This document shows, in pieces, positions 8,550 through 17,700 of a stretch of 64,000 bases of DNA (positions within the stretch are counted from its first letter, which is position 1; each line of letters begins with the position of its first letter). The stretch lies in contig NZ_JAGINM010000020.1 in the NCBI RefSeq assembly GCF_017876095.1, positions 62,001 to 126,000 on the forward strand, given 5' to 3'. The notes under the pieces were generated by a model. The model had not been told where the DNA came from. It saw nothing but the letters and a program-made list of their open reading frames with translations, and made no database searches. A program made the translations under genes and the position numbers. Source of the DNA: Azospirillum agricola (lineage in GTDB: Bacteria > Pseudomonadota > Alphaproteobacteria > Azospirillales > Azospirillaceae).

Positions 8550-9659
8550 ATGGTCAGCACGATGGCGGGTGACAATGGACGGGACGCCGCGCCGGACGCT
8601 GCGGGAGAGTCGCGCGGCCTGCCGCGCATCGCCGACATCGCCCGCCTGTCGGGGGTGTCCACCGCCACGGTGGACCGCGTTCTGAACCAGCGGCCGGGGG
8701 TGCGCGCCGCCACCGTGCAGCGCGTGCTGAAGGCCGCCGCCGAGCTGGACTATCTGCCGGAGGAGGAGCTGCACGCGGCGCTGGCGCCCAAGCCGATGCG
8801 GCTGGCCTTCCTGCTGCCGGCCGGCGACAACCGCTTCCTCAACCGTCTGGGCGAGACGATCCGCGCCTCCGACGCCCGGCTGGCGCCGCAGGGCGTGCGC
8901 GCCCAGGTCGAGTTCATCAAGAGCTTCAACCCCGACCTTCTGGCCCGCAGCCTGTTCCAGCACGGCCGCAAGGCCGACGGCGTCGCCTTCATGGCGCTGG
9001 AGCATCCGGCGGTGCGCGAGGCGGTGGACGCGCTGGCCGAGCGCGGCGTGCCGGCGGTGACGCTGATCTCCGACATCCTGAACTGCCGGCGCGCCGGCTA
9101 TGTCGGGCTCGACAACCGGGCGGCCGGGCGGACCGCCGGCTACCTGATTTCGCGCTTCCTCGGGCGCGGCCCGGCCAAGGTGGCGATGATCGCCGGCAGC
9201 CTGAGCTACCGCGCCCATGAGGACCGCGAGATGGGCTTCCTGCACTACCTGAAGGAGAACGCGCCCAACATCGAGGTGGTGGGCCTGCGCGAGGGGCACG
9301 ACGACGACGGCAAGACCTACCGCCAGACCCGGATGCTGCTGGGCCTGCACCCCGATCTGGCCGGGGTCTACAACATCGGCGGCGGGCCGGAGGGGGTGGC
9401 ACGCGCGCTGAAGGAGACGCGGCGCGAGCGCGAGATCGTCTTCCTCGGCCACGGCCTGACGCCGGAGACCCGCAGCCTGCTGATCGACGGCACGCTGGAC
9501 GCCGTGATCACCCAGGATCCGCGCCACACGCTGGCAGCCTGCGTGACGATCTTCGGCAACCTGCGGGCCGGGCGCCCGCCGATGCAGGGCGTCGAGACGC
9601 CGCGCGGCGAGGTGATCTTCCGCGAGAACCTGCCGCAGGGGCTGCTGCCCGATTCCTGA
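8550..9659 (+). CDS. LacI-family transcriptional regulator
   Basis: A 369-residue repressor-type protein. The N-terminal helix-turn-helix is unmistakable (PRIADIARLSGVSTATVDRV, about residues 25-44, followed by the hinge-like AAAELDYLP). A periplasmic-binding-protein-like effector domain follows (MRLAFLLPAGDNRF onward, with YVGLDNRAAGRTAGYLISRF and GVYNIGGGPEGVARAL). It is divergent from the TRAP operon and no other target is near, so it probably senses the imported acid sugar or a metabolite and controls 2288-8439. The ATG at 8550 gives a plausible N-terminus; 8562 is an alternative. It converges on the AraC remnant, whose stop is 6 bp away. Confidence 0.9.
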   Translation: MVSTMAGDNGRDAAPDAAGESRGLPRIADIARLSGVSTATVDRVLNQRPGVRAATVQRVLKAAAELDYLPEEELHAALAPKPMRLAFLLPAGDNRFLNRLGETIRASDARLAPQGVRAQVEFIKSFNPDLLARSLFQHGRKADGVAFMALEHPAVREAVDALAERGVPAVTLISDILNCRRAGYVGLDNRAAGRTAGYLISRFLGRGPAKVAMIAGSLSYRAHEDREMGFLHYLKENAPNIEVVGLREGHDDDGKTYRQTRMLLGLHPDLAGVYNIGGGPEGVARALKETRREREIVFLGHGLTPETRSLLIDGTLDAVITQDPRHTLAACVTIFGNLRAGRPPMQGVETPRGEVIFRENLPQGLLPDS

Positions 9660-9665
9660 CCCGCT

Positions 9666-10436
9666 TCAGGCGCCGGCCAGCAGGCCGGGGGCGGCGTGCA
9701 GCCGGGCGGCGTCGCGCATCGGCGGCTCGCCGAACAGCCGGCGGTACTCCCGGCTGAACTGCGACGGGCTGTCGTAGCCGACGTTGAAGCCGGCGGTCGC
9801 CGCGTCGGCCGTCCGGCCGAGGATCTGCCGGCGCGCCTCCTGGAGGCGGAGCTGCTTCTGGTACTGGAGCGGGCTCATCGCCGTCACCGCCTTGAAATGC
9901 TGGTGCAGCGCCGACCGGCTCATCCGCGCCTCGGCGGTCACGGCGTCGATGCTGAAGGGCGCGGCGTAGTTGCGCTTGATCCAGGCGATGGCGCGGTTGA
10001 CCTGCTGGAGCCGGCTGTCGGCCACGGCGATCTGGCGCAGCTTGGCGGCTTGCGCGCCGGTCAGCAGCCGGTAGAGGATTTCCCGCTCCGCCAGCGGCGC
10101 CAGGACCGGAGCGTCGCGCGGGGCGTCGAGCAGCCGCAGCAGCCGCGCCGCCGCGTCGAGCAGCTCCGGCGTGACCGGGCTGAGCGACAGGCCGGGCGGC
10201 GCCTCCGCCTCGCGATCACCGGCGGGGAGGCCGCCGCCATCGCGACCGTCCAGCCCGGCCTCCATCATCAGGGCGCCGAGCATCGCCGGGTCGAGGTCGA
10301 GGCGCAGGCACAGGTAGGGCCGCTCGGGCGACGCCTCCACCACCTGCCCGACGACCGGCAGATCGACCGACACCACGAGATACTCCGCCGCGTCGTAGAA
10401 AAGGACACGCTCGCCCAGCATCACCTGCTTGCGCCC
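9666..10436 (-). pseudogene. AraC-family regulator, C-terminal part, cut off by the prophage
   Basis: This is the C-terminal 254 residues of an AraC regulator whose first 59 codons lie at 50219-50394, on the other side of the prophage. Joining the two across one copy of CGCCC restores an in-frame AQGRKQVMLGERV and a 313-residue protein with an AraC_N sensor domain and a C-terminal double helix-turn-helix (FSIDAVTAEARMSRSALHQH and AATAGFNVGYDSPSQFSREY). The interrupted frame remains open some 22 codons into phage DNA, so a chimeric protein with the whole DNA-binding domain could still be made. The intact gene is divergent from the SDR gene at 50600, its likely target. Confidence 0.93.
10432..10436. 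repeat. 5-bp target-site duplication, left copy (CGCCC)
   Basis: CGCCC lies directly outside the TGTA terminus of the prophage and is repeated at 50219-50223 directly outside the other terminus. A 5-bp duplication is the hallmark of Mu-type transposition. Removing the phage plus one copy restores the AraC reading frame. Confidence 0.95.
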
Positions 10437-10449
10437 TGTAGCGCGCCGC

Positions 10450-10483
10450 ATGGTTTGACGTGATCCGCCGCATGGTTTGACGT
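10450..10483 (+). promoter_or_regulatory. late-end transposase binding sites (attR-like)
   Basis: Two exact copies of ATGGTTTGACGT lie in tandem at 10450-10461 and 10472-10483, 22 bp apart and 13 bases from the terminus. Phage Mu's right end carries tandem MuA sites with about one such interval. A third, weak match (ending TGACG) falls at 10498-10509, but I do not count it as a site. Confidence 0.85.
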
Positions 10484-10485
10484 GA

Positions 10486-10899
10486 TCAATCCGGCCAAAC
10501 AAGTGACGGCAGCTCGTCGATCATCTCCTCTGGAGTGAGCGGCGCGCGCCGGCCCGCCAGCACGTCGTCCAGCGCGGCAAAGCAGACTTGCCAGACGGCC
10601 GAGCGCCACGCGCGGACAGCGCGTGCCTCCGCGTCCCACTGCGGGTTGGGGTCATCGATGTACGAGACGGCAGCGGCAGCAGAGGCGTAGTTGCGCGCCG
10701 CGACGGTGGCATCGAGGTGACGCTGCACCGCCTCCGCGACCCTGGCCTTGAGCGTGGCCGTGACCTCAGCCAGCGGGATCGGCTCCACATCCCAGACGCG
10801 TACGATCCGGTTGTTGGCCGGGTCCGGCTTGTCGGTGTAGGTGGTAGCCTGCCGGTGCGTGGCCGCGTCGAAGGTCGGGATTTTCTCGAAGATTTCCAT
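10486..10899 (-). CDS. phage tail fibre-associated protein (assembly/chaperone-like)
   Basis: A 137-residue protein and the last gene of the late operon, only a few bases from the phage end. The C-terminal part (SYIDDPNPQWDAEARAVRAW, then SAVWQVCFAALDDV) resembles small proteins encoded just downstream of tail fibres in many siphophages, where they help fibre assembly. Position agrees: the fibre gene's stop at 10913 is 13 bp upstream of this ATG. I chose the ATG at 10899, with GAGG about 11 bases before it, over an in-frame GTG at 10911. The function is inferred from position and weak resemblance. Confidence 0.7.
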   Translation of the reverse strand: MEIFEKIPTFDAATHRQATTYTDKPDPANNRIVRVWDVEPIPLAEVTATLKARVAEAVQRHLDATVAARNYASAAAAVSYIDDPNPQWDAEARAVRAWRSAVWQVCFAALDDVLAGRRAPLTPEEMIDELPSLVWPD

Positions 10900-10912
10900 G
10901 GGAGAAGTCACC

Positions 10913-12373
10913 TCAAAGCGGCGTAAAGCCGGAGGGTGGGGCGAAGATCAACCCGGAATTGATCCGCCAGGATTGAGCGCCGCTTGTGCCGTCCATGTAA
11001 CCGGCCGGGTAATAGACGCCGGGCAGCAGCGTGAACATGGGGTTTGCCCCTGTAACGGGATCGCCGCCCCCTTGCCAGACACCGTTTTTCCGGGGCCAGA
11101 CGCCGAGCGTATAGGTGTTGACAGCAAACCCTAGAACGTCACCGGAAGTATAGGTCGATCCGAATGCGGTTCCAGAGCCGTTATTTGCCTTTGTTCCGTT
11201 ACTATTGTATCCGTAACCCCGCGCGTTGCCAACGAAAGCTGTATTCGTCAGGGATGCTCCAGCAACGCACACGCCAGCAATCCTTTGACCAGTTCCAGAA
11301 TCAAGCGCAGTCAACTCGTAATACTTGAGGCCGGCGATTTCTGTGTTTCCAAGCACGGAGCCATAACTTGTTGTCGAAACAACGGTATTGGCGGACGATA
11401 GCGTCAATCCGGTTCCGATCTGGGCGGGGTCCCAAGTCCAACTGCCGTCCGTGGCCGGGATGCCAATGGCCTGCCATCCCGTCCCGTCGCAGACCAAAAT
11501 TGCCGACGCTCCACGCGTGATCGCTACCGTCGCGCTGCCGTTGATAGTCTCACTGCCGGCCGGATCGACCGTGATCGTGCCCGACGACGTGTTCTTGAGC
11601 AGGATCGAGAACCCGTTTCCGGCGCTCGCGGCGGCAGGCAGTCCAAGCGTCCACGTCCCAGACGCCAAGATGAGCAAGCCGGCGTCGGCGGTGGTGACCG
11701 TGTAGGCGGCGGTCTTGGAGGCTACCCCCGCAAAGCGGCCGCTGCCGAGGCTGGAGGGCCGGACCCACCGGACAACGGCACCGGACGCATCGTAGAGGGG
11801 GATGCGGTCCGCCTCGCGATCGATGTTGAGGCTGGTCAGTTCCGTCAGGTTGGGCAGCCAGCCGGCAAGGGCGGCCGGAGTGACGGCCTTGGTTGTGCTG
11901 GTGCCCGTGGCAGCCTCCGCGCCGGTCGCGGCCGGGAGGCCTGCCTGCCCCGTCACGTAGCCGGTGCCGGCCGGGTTGACGACCAGCGCCTTGCCGGCGT
12001 CACCCATCGCGATCGCCGGCAGATTGACCCCGGCGGCGGCGGCCTGCGCTTGGTCACGGTAGCCCTTGGCCGCGTCGCGGTAGGCCAGAGCCAAGTCGTT
12101 TGCAGCATTGGCGGCGGCGACCGCCAGTAGGACAATGTCCTTAGCGGCCCCGGCGCTGGTCGCGTGCCGTTCGCCATCGGCGACCACGGCACCGACATAG
12201 GCCGACACCGCGCCCAAATCCTCCAGCGCCGCCGGGAAATTGATGACGTGGCCGGCGACCAAGCCGTCGTCGCTCTCGTCCAGTCCACCAGCGTTCTCGA
12301 CGGAGTGGAAAGCGCGTGAGTTGTAATAACCGTCCACAAGCCGGCCGATGGCCGCGTCGGGGCGCGTCGTCAT
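10913..12373 (-). CDS. tail fibre protein with C-terminal SPRY-like domain
   Basis: A 486-residue protein. The N-terminal third has an alanine-rich stretch of coiled-coil type (AAANAANDLALAYRDAAKGY). The middle contains the KAVTPAALAGW motif found in many tail fibre stems. The C-terminal 170 residues resemble a SPRY fold as seen in some phage receptor-binding proteins, with GDVLGFAVNTYTLGVWPRKN and NPMFTLLPGVYYPAGY. Repeated small-residue motifs suggest a trimeric stem. It overlaps the upstream tail gene by 4 bp (ATGA). It is likely the host-range determinant of this phage. Confidence 0.82.
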   Translation of the reverse strand: MTTRPDAAIGRLVDGYYNSRAFHSVENAGGLDESDDGLVAGHVINFPAALEDLGAVSAYVGAVVADGERHATSAGAAKDIVLLAVAAANAANDLALAYRDAAKGYRDQAQAAAAGVNLPAIAMGDAGKALVVNPAGTGYVTGQAGLPAATGAEAATGTSTTKAVTPAALAGWLPNLTELTSLNIDREADRIPLYDASGAVVRWVRPSSLGSGRFAGVASKTAAYTVTTADAGLLILASGTWTLGLPAAASAGNGFSILLKNTSSGTITVDPAGSETINGSATVAITRGASAILVCDGTGWQAIGIPATDGSWTWDPAQIGTGLTLSSANTVVSTTSYGSVLGNTEIAGLKYYELTALDSGTGQRIAGVCVAGASLTNTAFVGNARGYGYNSNGTKANNGSGTAFGSTYTSGDVLGFAVNTYTLGVWPRKNGVWQGGGDPVTGANPMFTLLPGVYYPAGYMDGTSGAQSWRINSGLIFAPPSGFTPL

Positions 12374-13236
12374 CCAATGATCTCCAGGAGCTTCAGGGTG
12401 GCCGACCACAGGTCGCCCTCGTTCTGCGTGACGGGCACCGTGCCGTCTTCAAGGGTCGTGAGCTTGACCCGCCGCCACTGGTGGCGGGTCTGGCCGATGT
12501 CCTCGATCATCAGCAGCGGGCCGGACTTGCCAAGGCGCAGGCCCATGTCGTGCAGCCGCATGGCCTCGTCCTCGGTGAGGTCGTCGAAGCGCACGGTCTT
12601 GCGCACCGGCGCCGGCCGGCTGTCGGGGATACGGCGCCCACCCGGCGTGACGTCCACCGGACTGTTGTCCACCGGCTCCAGCACCATGCCCCAGTTGTGC
12701 GGCCAGTCCGGCCGGAAGGCACGGGTGACGAACAGGTGGCCGAGGTCGAGCGGGGCGCCTCGGTTGTCTATCTCCACCCGCAGGGCGGCACAACGCGGCG
12801 AGCGTGGCGGGCGGGTGAGGAGCTGGGGCGTCTTGCCGGCGAGGTCGCGGACGGTCGGGCCGCCGGACCAGTAGTTGCCGGCGTAGTAGCTGCGGTCCTT
12901 CCGGCGGTCGGGCGAGGGGTAGACCCGCAGGAAAGGCGTGTCCGGTCCGCCCTCCAAGACGTCGGCCGGCGTCCGGTTGGTCGGGTGCGACCACCACGTC
13001 AGCCGGAAGGTGGCCTTGGGGTGGATCGACCCGCCGGCGATCACCAGCGTGTCCCATTTCGTGCGGGAGCTGAAGACGACGTCAAACCACGCGTCGGCCG
13101 GGTCGCCGGACACACAGCGCGCCGTTGTCTCCTTGACGGTCGGGTCGAGCAGGTTATCCAGCGGCCGGACCCAGTTGCCACCGGACAGGGTGGCGGTCAG
13201 GGCAAAGTTTTCGTCGAGGATGGCGGCGGTTCCCAT
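12370..13236 (-). CDS. phage tail tip protein, function unknown
   Basis: A 288-residue protein rich in Trp, Arg and Asp (for example TFRLTWWSHPTN, RSYYAGNYWSGGPTV), a composition seen in distal tail proteins of Mu-like siphophages. I recognise no named domain with confidence. Lying between the large tail protein at 13250 and the fibre, and overlapping the latter by 4 bp, it is probably part of the tail tip. The start at 13236 is an ATG 13 bp from the upstream stop. Confidence 0.72.
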   Translation of the reverse strand: MGTAAILDENFALTATLSGGNWVRPLDNLLDPTVKETTARCVSGDPADAWFDVVFSSRTKWDTLVIAGGSIHPKATFRLTWWSHPTNRTPADVLEGGPDTPFLRVYPSPDRRKDRSYYAGNYWSGGPTVRDLAGKTPQLLTRPPRSPRCAALRVEIDNRGAPLDLGHLFVTRAFRPDWPHNWGMVLEPVDNSPVDVTPGGRRIPDSRPAPVRKTVRFDDLTEDEAMRLHDMGLRLGKSGPLLMIEDIGQTRHQWRRVKLTTLEDGTVPVTQNEGDLWSATLKLLEIIG

Positions 13237-13249
13237 CGGCAGCCCCTTC

Positions 13250-14791
13250 TTAACCGAACAGCCGCAGGCGCATCAGATGACGCGACGGAGTCGCGATCTG
13301 CGTGCCCAGCAACAGCATGTCGTTGGCGATGCCCTCGCGTGGGTAGGACAGATGCAGGGACCGCCCTGGCCGCCAGGACAGGCGGGCGGCAGTCATCTCC
13401 ACCGCCACCCACAACGAGCGGCGCGGTTCCCCGTCCGGGCGCGGTCCAAACAGCGTCAGCAGCCGGGCGGCGAGCGCCTCCATGGCGGATTGCTCCGTCA
13501 ACGCCGTCTCGACCTCGACCGACCGCGCATCGTCCCCCCAGCGCGTCTTGACCCATTCGGCAGTGGCGACGGCGCGGCGCCACTCTTCCCGGAGCCACAC
13601 CTCGCGGTCGGTGTCGCGCAAGCCGGTGGCGATGCGGCTGCGGTCCATCGGCTGGTGGTTGCGGCGGCCCTTGACGGTTACCTGCCAGACCGGGACGGCC
13701 AGCTCCTGATCGTCTACCCCAATGTCGAGGATCTGCCCCTCGCCGATGCTGGCGATGGGGGCGGACGGCGCGTCGAGCCGGGCAACCTGCCAGCGGCCGA
13801 GCGCATCGGGCAGCACCGCCGCCCCTTCGGACCGGGCCAAGGTGTCGATCACCTCGCGGTATTTGACCGCCCCGGCCCACCATGCCCCGATCTTGGCGGT
13901 CGATGCCCAGGCGGTCAGGGTGTCGCCGATGGTGCCGGCACCGCGCCGGCCAAGCGCCCAGCGGATGGCGGATGCGGCGGTGTCGCCGGCGTCGACCCGG
14001 CCGATGGGGTCCATGGTCAGGTCGCCGCCCAACGAACCGCCGAGTTTGACCAGGCCGCGCGCCAGGTCGCGGGCATACTGCGTCGCCGTCAGCGTCACCC
14101 CGTCGAAAGCGGCCGAGTTGGCGGTCGACGCCAGCGTCATGTTCGCGGCGTCACCCCGGTCGTACAGCGTGCCGGCGCTGGTGACCGGCCCCTCGTCCAA
14201 CTGCCACGTCCGGCTGACGCTGTTGACCATCTTGCCCGGCACGTTCGCCGGCCGTCCGAGGCAGAGCGGCACCACGTCGCCCTTGCCGGCGTCGACCGTG
14301 CCGTCGTAGCCGACCGCCCCGACATTGGACCCGCCATAGGTGCGGGTGACGACGTCGGTGTCGAGGCTGGCGCGCAGGTCGTAGAGCGGCAGCGACACCT
14401 TGCCGGCCGAGCGGGCCGACAGGGTCGGCTGCGGCGCCTCGGCCCGGCCGGTGATCACCGGCGTCATCTCGGCCCAATACTGCCCTTCGTGTCCCATCCG
14501 GATATGGATGGCGCCGGGCGCGCAGCCGGCGAGCCAGCTGTAAGCCCCATCCCCATTGTAGATGTCGAGCATGCCGGCGCCGACGTCGCCGGCCAGCCGG
14601 GACAGGTCAGCGTGGGTGCCGACCGAATAGGCCGGCGGACCCGCGAGGCGGGAGCGATAAGCCACGTTGGGTCTGTCTGGATCGTCGTGCGGAAAGGGCA
14701 GGATCGGGCTGTCGCTGACGTGCAGGGTCTCGGCGATGCCGGAGGGCCGCGTCACGGTGATGTCGGCGATCCAGACGGTGGGAGTGCTCAT
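13250..14791 (-). CDS. phage tail tip/hub protein, function unknown
   Basis: A 513-residue protein directly after the tape measure, with a 4-bp ATGA overlap. The N-terminus (MSTPTVWIADITVTRPSGIA) leads into beta-rich sequence; the middle has a WALGRRGAGTIGDTLTAWAS segment and the C-terminal half a VTVKGRRNHQPMDRSRIATG segment. By position it corresponds to the distal tail or hub proteins that cap the tail tube in siphophages. No catalytic motif is visible. I cannot assign it to a named family. Confidence 0.75.
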   Translation of the reverse strand: MSTPTVWIADITVTRPSGIAETLHVSDSPILPFPHDDPDRPNVAYRSRLAGPPAYSVGTHADLSRLAGDVGAGMLDIYNGDGAYSWLAGCAPGAIHIRMGHEGQYWAEMTPVITGRAEAPQPTLSARSAGKVSLPLYDLRASLDTDVVTRTYGGSNVGAVGYDGTVDAGKGDVVPLCLGRPANVPGKMVNSVSRTWQLDEGPVTSAGTLYDRGDAANMTLASTANSAAFDGVTLTATQYARDLARGLVKLGGSLGGDLTMDPIGRVDAGDTAASAIRWALGRRGAGTIGDTLTAWASTAKIGAWWAGAVKYREVIDTLARSEGAAVLPDALGRWQVARLDAPSAPIASIGEGQILDIGVDDQELAVPVWQVTVKGRRNHQPMDRSRIATGLRDTDREVWLREEWRRAVATAEWVKTRWGDDARSVEVETALTEQSAMEALAARLLTLFGPRPDGEPRRSLWVAVEMTAARLSWRPGRSLHLSYPREGIANDMLLLGTQIATPSRHLMRLRLFG

Positions 14792-17700
14792 CGGGAGGCC
14801 ACCTTGAGGATCTTGACGCCCAGCGCCCGTTGCTCGGCCGCCAGCCCGTCGATCGCGTCCTCGACGTTGGCGAGGCGGCTGGACAGGTCGCGGATCAACC
14901 CGCCGATTTCCAACACGGCCGACCGGACGCCGCCGATCGCCGTGACCACCGGCGCCACGTCCAGCGTCACGGTCGGCGCGGACGGTGCCGGCTCGGCCAA
15001 GCGCGCCGTCCAGTCCAGCGCCGAGGCGCCGCCAACGATGCCGCCGCGCTGGTAGGCGCCGACGACGCGGTCGTTGGCGGGCGGCAGCGTGTTGTGCCGG
15101 TTGATCCAGGCGATGGCCGCCTCGCCGCCGATGGCGTCGGTCGCGCCGGCCGTCAGCACGCCCTCGCCGCCGGCCAGCCAGATGCGCCCACCGCCGGCGT
15201 ACTCGGCCGCCACGCTGTCGATGCCGTACAGGCCATTTCCGACCACGCCGCCCGGCGTCTGGCCGATGACGCCACCGCGCTGGTACGCACGGCCCTCGGC
15301 CGCGCCCCACATCTGATAGTGCTGGGCACCGCTGGTGATCTCGCCCCGGATGTAGGCGTCGGCGACGTCGGGATAGCGGGCGATGTACTGCTGATCGCGG
15401 CTGAGCACCATCCCGAAGGATTGCCGGCCCTCACGGGCGCCATACAGGATGTAATGGGCGAGCGCCGTCAGGTTGCTGGTAGCGACGTCAGGATAGGCCG
15501 CGACGTACTGTTGCTCGGGCGTTGCGGTCGTGGCGGCGGCGGGCGCGCGGGCGGACATCAGGGCTTCCCACCGGCCGGTTTGCCCGGTCGAGACCAAGAA
15601 GGTATTGAAGGCGCGGTCGCTGACGGCGCCGGTCCAGCCGACCTGACGGGCCGCCGCCGTCAGCTCGTCCGCCGTCATGGTGGCGGCGCCGGCGTCGGCG
15701 GCGGCCGAGGCGGCGTAAGGCTTGGCCTGTGCCGCCGTCCAGCCGCGCACCAGGGCCTCGTAATCGGTGTTCTTGCCGTTGGCGACCAGGAAGTCGTTGA
15801 AGCCGGGGTCGCTGGCGTTCCCCGAATAGCCGAGGAAGTGGGCGACGCTGTTGCGGGCGTCGGCCGACAGGCCGGACCACGTCGCGATGACGTCGGACGG
15901 CGCGGTGTAGGGCTGATAGCCCGGCATCTGACGCACCAGCGTCACCAGCTGCGCCATGTCGGTGTTGCCGGCGCCGATGGCGACCTTGATCTGGTCGAGC
16001 AGGGCGCGCTGGGCGCTGCCCAGACCGGTCAGTTCGGTCAGGCGGTCGATCTGCGCCTCGGCGGCGTCGGCGCGCTTGGTCTCGCTGTCCTTCAGGGTCA
16101 GCCCGAGCTTGGCCGTCTCATCCCAGCCGCTGCGAACGTCGGTCAGGGTCTGGTTGTAGGCCGTGCGGTCGCCGGACAACGCCTGCTGAAGCTCCAGCCA
16201 CGTCTTGCCAGCCGCGTCGAGCTGGCCGGCCGCGTCGATCGCCGCCGTCCGCTGGTCGTCGGTCGCGGTGCCGGCCTGGAGTGCGCTGGCATAGGTGTTG
16301 ACGATGCCCCGCAACCGCTCGAATTCATCCCGCGCCGCATCCCGCAGTGCGACCGGGCCGAGGTTGGAATAGGTGCTGTCGGTCATGATGTCGCGGCGGG
16401 CGCGGTCGAGAGCATCGGCGACGTTGCCCCAGGCGGTCGCGGCCTGCTTGGCGGCGGCCGCCGTGGTGCGGTAGCCCTCGGACACCTCTTGGATGGCCGT
16501 CGACAGCAGGCTGGACCACGACGAAGCGACCTGCTGCTGACGTGCGGCGGCTTGGGTCTGCGCGTCGGTCGTCGCCTCCAGCCCGTGCACATAGCGCAGG
16601 CCGGCGATGTAGGCGTCATCATAGCCCGCCGCGATGGCCGCCTGAATTTCACGCTCGTTCTTGAAGCGCCGCTCGGCCGCGTCCGCCTCGGCGGTACGGC
16701 CCTGCCCCCGCAGGGAGCGCACATACAAATCCTCGGCCCCTTGCTGGCGCTGGTCCGCCGCCGACCACGTCGTCGTGATGCCCTGAAGGATGGTGTTGAA
16801 CTGCTGCCCGGTGATGGCGCCCGATTGCAGCAGCGGCACCAACCGTTGATAAACGTAGGCAAGATCGGCAAAGGACGCTGTGCCGCCGTCAACCGCCCGG
16901 AACAAGTTGTCCATGCCGGTGGCGAAGGCCGACACCCCGGTGCCGGCACGATTGACCATCGCCCCGTCCAGAACATCCGACGCCGTTTGCCGCCTTCCCG
17001 GTTCCGTGATGGCTGCAATCGACGCCCAGCCCTGGCGCAGGGTGGACAGCGTCTCCTGGCTGGACTGGTACGCCGACGTCACCATGCCGATGGCGCTGGC
17101 GTACTGCTCGGCCGTCAGCACCCCATCATAGAGGGCTTGATCCAGCGCGACCTTGGTCCGGGTAACGTCCGACACCGTCACAGCGCCCAGGTGTGCGGAG
17201 CCGGCCAGCGTGTCGAGGTTGGACGTCAGCGCCGCGAAGGCAGGCCCCGTCACCGTCGCGACGCTGGCGCCGGCGACTCGGAACTGATCGGCGGCGGACA
17301 GTGCCGCGCGGCTGTTGGTGAGAGCGTCGATCTGGACGCCGGCTTGCCGTTGCAGCAGCCCGACTGCATCGGTGTACGCGGCTTGGAACTGCTGGGTGTA
17401 GCGGACGGCAAGGGCCGCCACCTCGCCCGCTGTAAAGCCCAACGAGACCAGCGCCGGCCGGAACGCCTCGAAGTTGATCTCTGCTTCCTTCGTGGCGGCG
17501 GCCATGCCGACCAAGGGTTCGGCAGCGGGACCGAGACCCATCATCGCGACGATGCCCTTCCTCGCCGCCTCGGTCAGTTCGGTCTCGGTCGCCAGCCCCA
17601 GCTCGGACGCCTTGTCGCGCCACTCGACGATGTTGGTCTTGACCTGCTCGCCGAGGGATTTGGCCGACGCTGTGAAGCTCTTGATTTGGTTGTTAGTCGG

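Noticed and set aside
9666..10502. Reading the AraC fragment as a complete 278-residue gene
   Set aside because: Its first 22 codons are phage DNA and the true N-terminus lies at 50219-50394, joined by the 5-bp duplication.
10498..10509. Third transposase site at the late end
   Set aside because: Only TGACG and a few other bases match; spacing from the second site is 26 bp rather than 22.
13079..13090. ACGTCAAACCAC as a further end-motif copy
   Set aside because: One mismatch and a different reading frame from the other coding copies; could be chance.
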